The notes under the pieces: generated by a model | The model's database searches: none | Told to the model about the DNA's origin: nothing | The model's input: only the letters and a program-made list of their open reading frames with translations | Assembly (NCBI GenBank): GCA_015485235.1 | Contig: WFTX01000215.1 | Location: 1-8,328 of the forward strand | Length of the DNA: 8,328 nucleotides | Reading direction: 5' to 3' | Source: Nitrospirota bacterium | GTDB lineage: Bacteria; Nitrospirota; Thermodesulfovibrionia; Thermodesulfovibrionales; JdFR-85 | Shown: one piece after another, positions 6,324-8,328 of the stretch | Position numbering within the stretch: the stretch's first letter is position 1 | How the letters are laid out: each line of letters starts with the position of its first letter | Program-made: the position numbers and the translations under genes

Positions 6324-6330
6324 CCCTCCT
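6324..6330 (-). promoter_or_regulatory. Ribosome binding site that fixes the Fe-S gene start
   Basis: On the minus strand AGGAGGG lies six bases before the ATG at 6317. A frame starting 17 codons earlier would place this strong site inside the gene, so the shorter 314-residue protein is preferred. In it the hydrophobic anchor begins at once. Confidence 0.85.
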
Positions 6331-6403
6331 TCCCTCATATACGGTTTTGTTTCTTTAGCGTACACCACTGATGCAACATATTGGCGCCTGCAGAAACCAT
6401 AGA

Positions 6404-6454
6404 AAACCAGCCGCTTCTGAGAGCCTGCGAAAGAGCGGTCAGGTGAAGCGGGTT
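6404..6454 (-). repeat. Nested hairpin in the probable leader of the Fe-S gene
   Basis: CCGCTTC (6411-6417) pairs perfectly with GAAGCGG (6445-6451). Inside it CCTG (6424-6427) pairs with CAGG (6440-6443), and outside it AACC/GGTT may add pairs. An alternative inner pairing is CCGCT (6411-6415) with AGCGG (6434-6438), so two exclusive folds are possible. It lies about 94-134 bases upstream of the Fe-S start, downstream of a minus-strand TATAAT at 6483-6478, and so would be in the transcribed leader. It does not match any riboswitch class I can recognise. Confidence 0.4.
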
Positions 6455-6477
6455 GTATTCTGATTAGTGGTTCTTAC

Positions 6478-6483
6478 ATTATA
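6478..6483 (-). promoter_or_regulatory. Candidate -10 box for the Fe-S gene
   Basis: The complement of 6478-6483 is a perfect TATAAT, read toward the Fe-S gene. A transcript from here would begin near 6471 and have a leader of about 154 bases containing the nested hairpin. No good -35 sequence lies 16-18 bases upstream and there is no TGn extension, so an activator would be needed if this is used. Confidence 0.3.
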
Positions 6484-6667
6484 CCCTAATGAGGAATGCC
6501 CGGGGTTATAGTTTCTGGTTCGACTCTCATGGCCTTCCTCTCCTGACCGATTGTTATTGTCGGTATATGCCTCATATGCCTTGAGATAAATGCCCGAGTC
6601 CTCATCGGCTTCCGGAGATTCTGTCTTAATAGAATAAGGTTTAATCTCGGCATAAATATATTTAAAA

Positions 6668-6696
6668 TTAATATGTTGTAGCATGTCATATATAAT
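6668..6696 (+). promoter_or_regulatory. Alternative distal promoter toward hemG
   Basis: TTAATA at 6668-6673 matches the -35 consensus at four of six positions, and 17 bases later TATAAT stands at 6691-6696. The surroundings are AT-rich, so chance matches are likely. A T-run soon follows at 6708-6714. Confidence 0.25.
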
Positions 6697-6753
6697 TTAC
6701 TTGAAGTTTTTTTGTCTTTCCTCTCCCAGGTCTCCCCGGAGCTTGCTTTTCTC

Positions 6754-6783
6754 CTGGCAATATTTTTTTAAAACTGCTATAAT
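6754..6783 (+). promoter_or_regulatory. Candidate extended -10 promoter of hemG
   Basis: TATAAT at 6778-6783 is preceded directly by TGC (6775-6777), an extended -10 element. CTGGCA at 6754-6759 matches the -35 consensus at four of six positions with an 18-base spacer. Transcription would start near 6790, leaving a short leader of about 40 bases before the hemG ATG. This is the best sigma-70-type promoter in the window. Confidence 0.55.
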
Positions 6784-6831
6784 TAAGATATAAATGCTCA
6801 TCTTTCCAATTTATATAGATGGGGTTCTGGG

Positions 6832-8181
6832 ATGAGCATCACCATTGTGGGTGGTGGCATCTCAGGATTATCCCTTGCATATTTCCTTCTCGAAAGAAAC
6901 CCGGACCTTGAAGTAACCGTTCTGGAGGCATCAGACCGCCCTGGCGGAAAGATCTGCTCTGACAGGGCTGACGGTTTTCTCTGTGAATGGGGAGTAAACG
7001 GTTTTCTTGACAACAAACCCAGGACACTTGAACTCGCCTCAAGCCTCTCTATCAACCCCCTGAGAAGCAGTGATGCAGCCCGGAGGAGGTTCATCTTCAC
7101 GGGTGGTCGGCTCCGCCAGATACCTGAGACCCCTCCCGCATTCCTCAGATCAGACCTCCTCAGTCTTAGAGGAAAGATCAGAATATTTTACGAATTCTTT
7201 GCCCCCAGGGGGAGCGGAGACGACGAGACTCTTGCCTCCTTTGCCATCCGGAGGCTTGGCAGAGAGGCTTATGAGAAGATGATTGATCCCATGGCGTCCG
7301 GAATCTATGCAGGAGACCCGGAGAAACTCAGTCTGAAGAGCTGTTTTCCCAGGATTTATCAGCTTGAACGTGAATATGGCAGTCTTTTAAGAGCCATGAT
7401 GAAGCTTCAGAGGGAGGCAAAAAGGACGGGAAGGCAGGTAGGCCCCGGTCCGGGAGGTACCCTTACTTCTTTTTACGACGGGATGGAGGCTATTGTCAGG
7501 GCGCTCCTTGAGAGGCTTGGTGACAGGGTCAGAACGAAGTGGAGGGTCAGAGGAATCAATAGGAGTGGTGATATTTATACGGTTCAGAGCGAGAGCGGTG
7601 AGATCCTGGAGACGGACATGCTCGTGCTTGCCTGCCCTGCCTATGAAGCGGCAGGGATGCTTGGGGAGATGGACACTTCCCTTTCTGAAACCCTCGAAAG
7701 GATTTCCTATCCTGCCGTATCAGTGGTATGCCTCGGTTTCAGAAAAAAGGATATAAGGCATAACCTTGATGGATTCGGATTCCTTGTTCCCTTCAGAGAA
7801 AGCAGGAAGATCCTGGGCACCCTCTACGACTCCAGCATCTTTCCCAACCGGGCTCCTGAAGGACATGTGCTTCTCAGAAGTATGATCGGCGGTGCAAGGG
7901 CCTCAGACCTTGCCCTTCAGCCTGATGAAAGGCTTCTCAACATCGTTCTTGAGGAACTCTTTGAGATCATGGGGATAAGGGCCGAGCCGGTTATATCAAG
8001 GATCTACAGACATGAAAAGGCGATACCCCAGTATAATCTGGGGCATCAGGAGGTGCTGGATGAGATTGAAGAGGCGTTGAAGGCTCATCCGAACCTGTAT
8101 ATAACCGGTAATGCCTACAGGGGAATCGGTGTGAATGATTGCATAGAGAACTCATACAGGCTTGCAAACAGTATGGTATGA
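6832..8181 (+). CDS. hemG: Protoporphyrinogen oxidase (HemG/HemY flavoprotein family)
   Basis: This FAD enzyme oxidises protoporphyrinogen IX to protoporphyrin IX, or coproporphyrinogen III to coproporphyrin III in the coproporphyrin route, late in heme synthesis and usually at the cytoplasmic membrane. The 449 residues fit the family (about 450-470). The N-terminus has the dinucleotide-binding fold VGGGISGLSLAYFL (6-19), with E32 at the strand end and DRPGGK (35-40), as in amine-oxidase-like flavoproteins. The middle contains MIDPMASGIYAGDPEKLS, a strong signature of this enzyme, followed by GGTLTSFYDGMEAIV. The C-terminus ends with the FAD-contact motif GNAYRGIGVNDCI (426-438). The start has GGGG seven bases upstream and an extended -10 promoter before it. 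Other heme genes often adjoin it in related bacteria, but none is in view. The symbol hemY is used for the same family; this is not the short E. coli flavodoxin-like HemG. Confidence 0.95.
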   Translation: MSITIVGGGISGLSLAYFLLERNPDLEVTVLEASDRPGGKICSDRADGFLCEWGVNGFLDNKPRTLELASSLSINPLRSSDAARRRFIFTGGRLRQIPETPPAFLRSDLLSLRGKIRIFYEFFAPRGSGDDETLASFAIRRLGREAYEKMIDPMASGIYAGDPEKLSLKSCFPRIYQLEREYGSLLRAMMKLQREAKRTGRQVGPGPGGTLTSFYDGMEAIVRALLERLGDRVRTKWRVRGINRSGDIYTVQSESGEILETDMLVLACPAYEAAGMLGEMDTSLSETLERISYPAVSVVCLGFRKKDIRHNLDGFGFLVPFRESRKILGTLYDSSIFPNRAPEGHVLLRSMIGGARASDLALQPDERLLNIVLEELFEIMGIRAEPVISRIYRHEKAIPQYNLGHQEVLDEIEEALKAHPNLYITGNAYRGIGVNDCIENSYRLANSMV

Positions 8182-8210
8182 ACTGATCATAATGAAAAAA
8201 CAATCATGAA

Positions 8211-8216
8211 AGGAGG
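8211..8216 (+). promoter_or_regulatory. Ribosome binding site of the DUF465-type gene
   Basis: AGGAGG (within AAAGGAGGA) lies four bases before the ATG at 8221, close but a perfect anti-16S match. It supports a real gene start 39 bases after hemG. Confidence 0.8.
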
Positions 8217-8220
8217 AGCC

Positions 8221-8328
8221 ATGAAAGACCAGGAAATTGCAGAAATCCTCAGGACGGAAAACCCTTCCTTCAGGCAGTTGCAGGAGGAGCACCAGGCACT
8301 TGAACAGAAACTCTTGGACCTTGAGAAC
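8221..8328 (+). CDS. DUF465 (YdcH-like) small helical protein, 3' end outside window
   Basis: Only the first 36 codons are present and the frame is open to the right edge. The sequence begins MKDQEIAEILRTENPSF and goes on RQLQEEHQALEQKLLDLEN. This matches the pattern of DUF465 proteins: an acidic start, then ENxxFRxLxEEHxxLxxxL, and then a second helix rich in K/E that would lie beyond the edge. Full members are about 65-75 residues and form a helical hairpin; their role is unknown. The gene begins 39 bases after hemG with a perfect AGGAGG site and no terminator between, so it is probably in the hemG transcript. The family call rests on pattern memory for this N-terminal half. Confidence 0.75.
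   Translation, partial: MKDQEIAEILRTENPSFRQLQEEHQALEQKLLDLEN

Larger units (their letters stand above)
6318..6831. other. Divergent intergenic region between the Fe-S gene and hemG
   Basis: These 514 bases separate divergent genes. The half next to the Fe-S gene holds a nested hairpin (6404-6454). The half next to hemG is AT-rich, with T-runs at 6708-6714 and around 6762-6769 and at least three TATAAT-type boxes (minus strand at 6483-6478, plus strand at 6691-6696 and 6778-6783). Minus-strand frames of 81 residues (6684-6439) and 67 residues (6689-6486) are open, but they lack a ribosome site and resemble no family I know. I do not call them genes. The region most likely carries the promoters and leaders of both flanking units. 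Confidence 0.6.

Noticed and set aside
6318..6368. N-terminal extension of the Fe-S protein by 17 residues
   Set aside because: A strong AGGAGGG site six bases before the ATG at 6317 marks the start, and it would otherwise lie inside the gene.
6439..6689. Minus-strand open frames of 81 and 67 residues in the divergent intergenic region
   Set aside because: They lack a ribosome binding site, overlap each other in different frames, have low-complexity polar composition, and cover a likely promoter. They may be chance; conservation in relatives would be needed to call them.
6727..6769. CCAGG/CCTGG stem followed by a T-run before hemG
   Set aside because: The stem is only five bases with a long loop, and no plus-strand gene lies upstream to terminate. 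It overlaps the probable hemG promoter.
1..8328. CRISPR array, insertion sequence, toxin-antitoxin pair, phage defence module, tRNA or rRNA
   Set aside because: I saw no regularly spaced repeats, transposase, terminal inverted repeats, paired small toxin/antitoxin frames, or tRNA cloverleaf arms on either strand.

Overview
The window looks like ordinary chromosomal backbone from a mesophilic, probably anaerobic or microaerophilic Gram-negative bacterium of roughly balanced GC content. The gene mix suggests Nitrospirota (Thermodesulfovibrionia-like) or Desulfobacterota: RecG, a PilD-type prepilin peptidase, a cysteine-rich iron-sulfur protein, a HemG/HemY-type protoporphyrinogen oxidase and a DUF465-type small protein. 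That placement is an inference from gene content and style only; no rRNA or other marker is present. I see no rRNA, tRNA, CRISPR array, insertion sequence, phage gene or attachment site.

Layout. (1) Bases 1-190 are a leader with two small dyads and no convincing gene. (2) A plus-strand run follows: recG (191-2281), a 109-residue coiled-coil protein of unknown function (2380-2709) and a prepilin peptidase (2706-3470). The last two overlap by ATGA, so they are probably co-transcribed and translationally coupled. (3) A short convergent gap (3471-3544) with two small hairpins separates this run from a minus-strand block. (4) The minus-strand block, read right to left, holds a membrane-anchored iron-sulfur protein (6317-5373), a membrane-anchored or secreted alpha/beta-hydrolase (5338-4601, only 34 bases further on), a MarC-family membrane protein (4439-3804) and a 68-residue membrane protein (3751-3545). 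(5) A divergent, partly AT-rich intergenic region (6318-6831, 514 bases) carries a nested hairpin and several TATAAT-like boxes. (6) On the plus strand come hemG (6832-8181) and the start of a DUF465-type gene (8221 onward) that runs off the right edge.

How the parts relate. RecG remodels stalled replication forks. The prepilin peptidase matures type IV pilin or type II secretion pseudopilins encoded elsewhere. HemG performs the penultimate (or equivalent) oxidation in heme synthesis. The Fe-S protein is probably a membrane-bound electron carrier or sensor. These are mostly unrelated housekeeping functions placed next to each other.

I did not find a convincing new biological system. The items most worth a second look are the 19-cysteine Fe-S protein with its CNCCKCCC cluster, the conserved-looking small proteins beside recG/pilD and marC, and the nested hairpin in the probable leader of the Fe-S gene.
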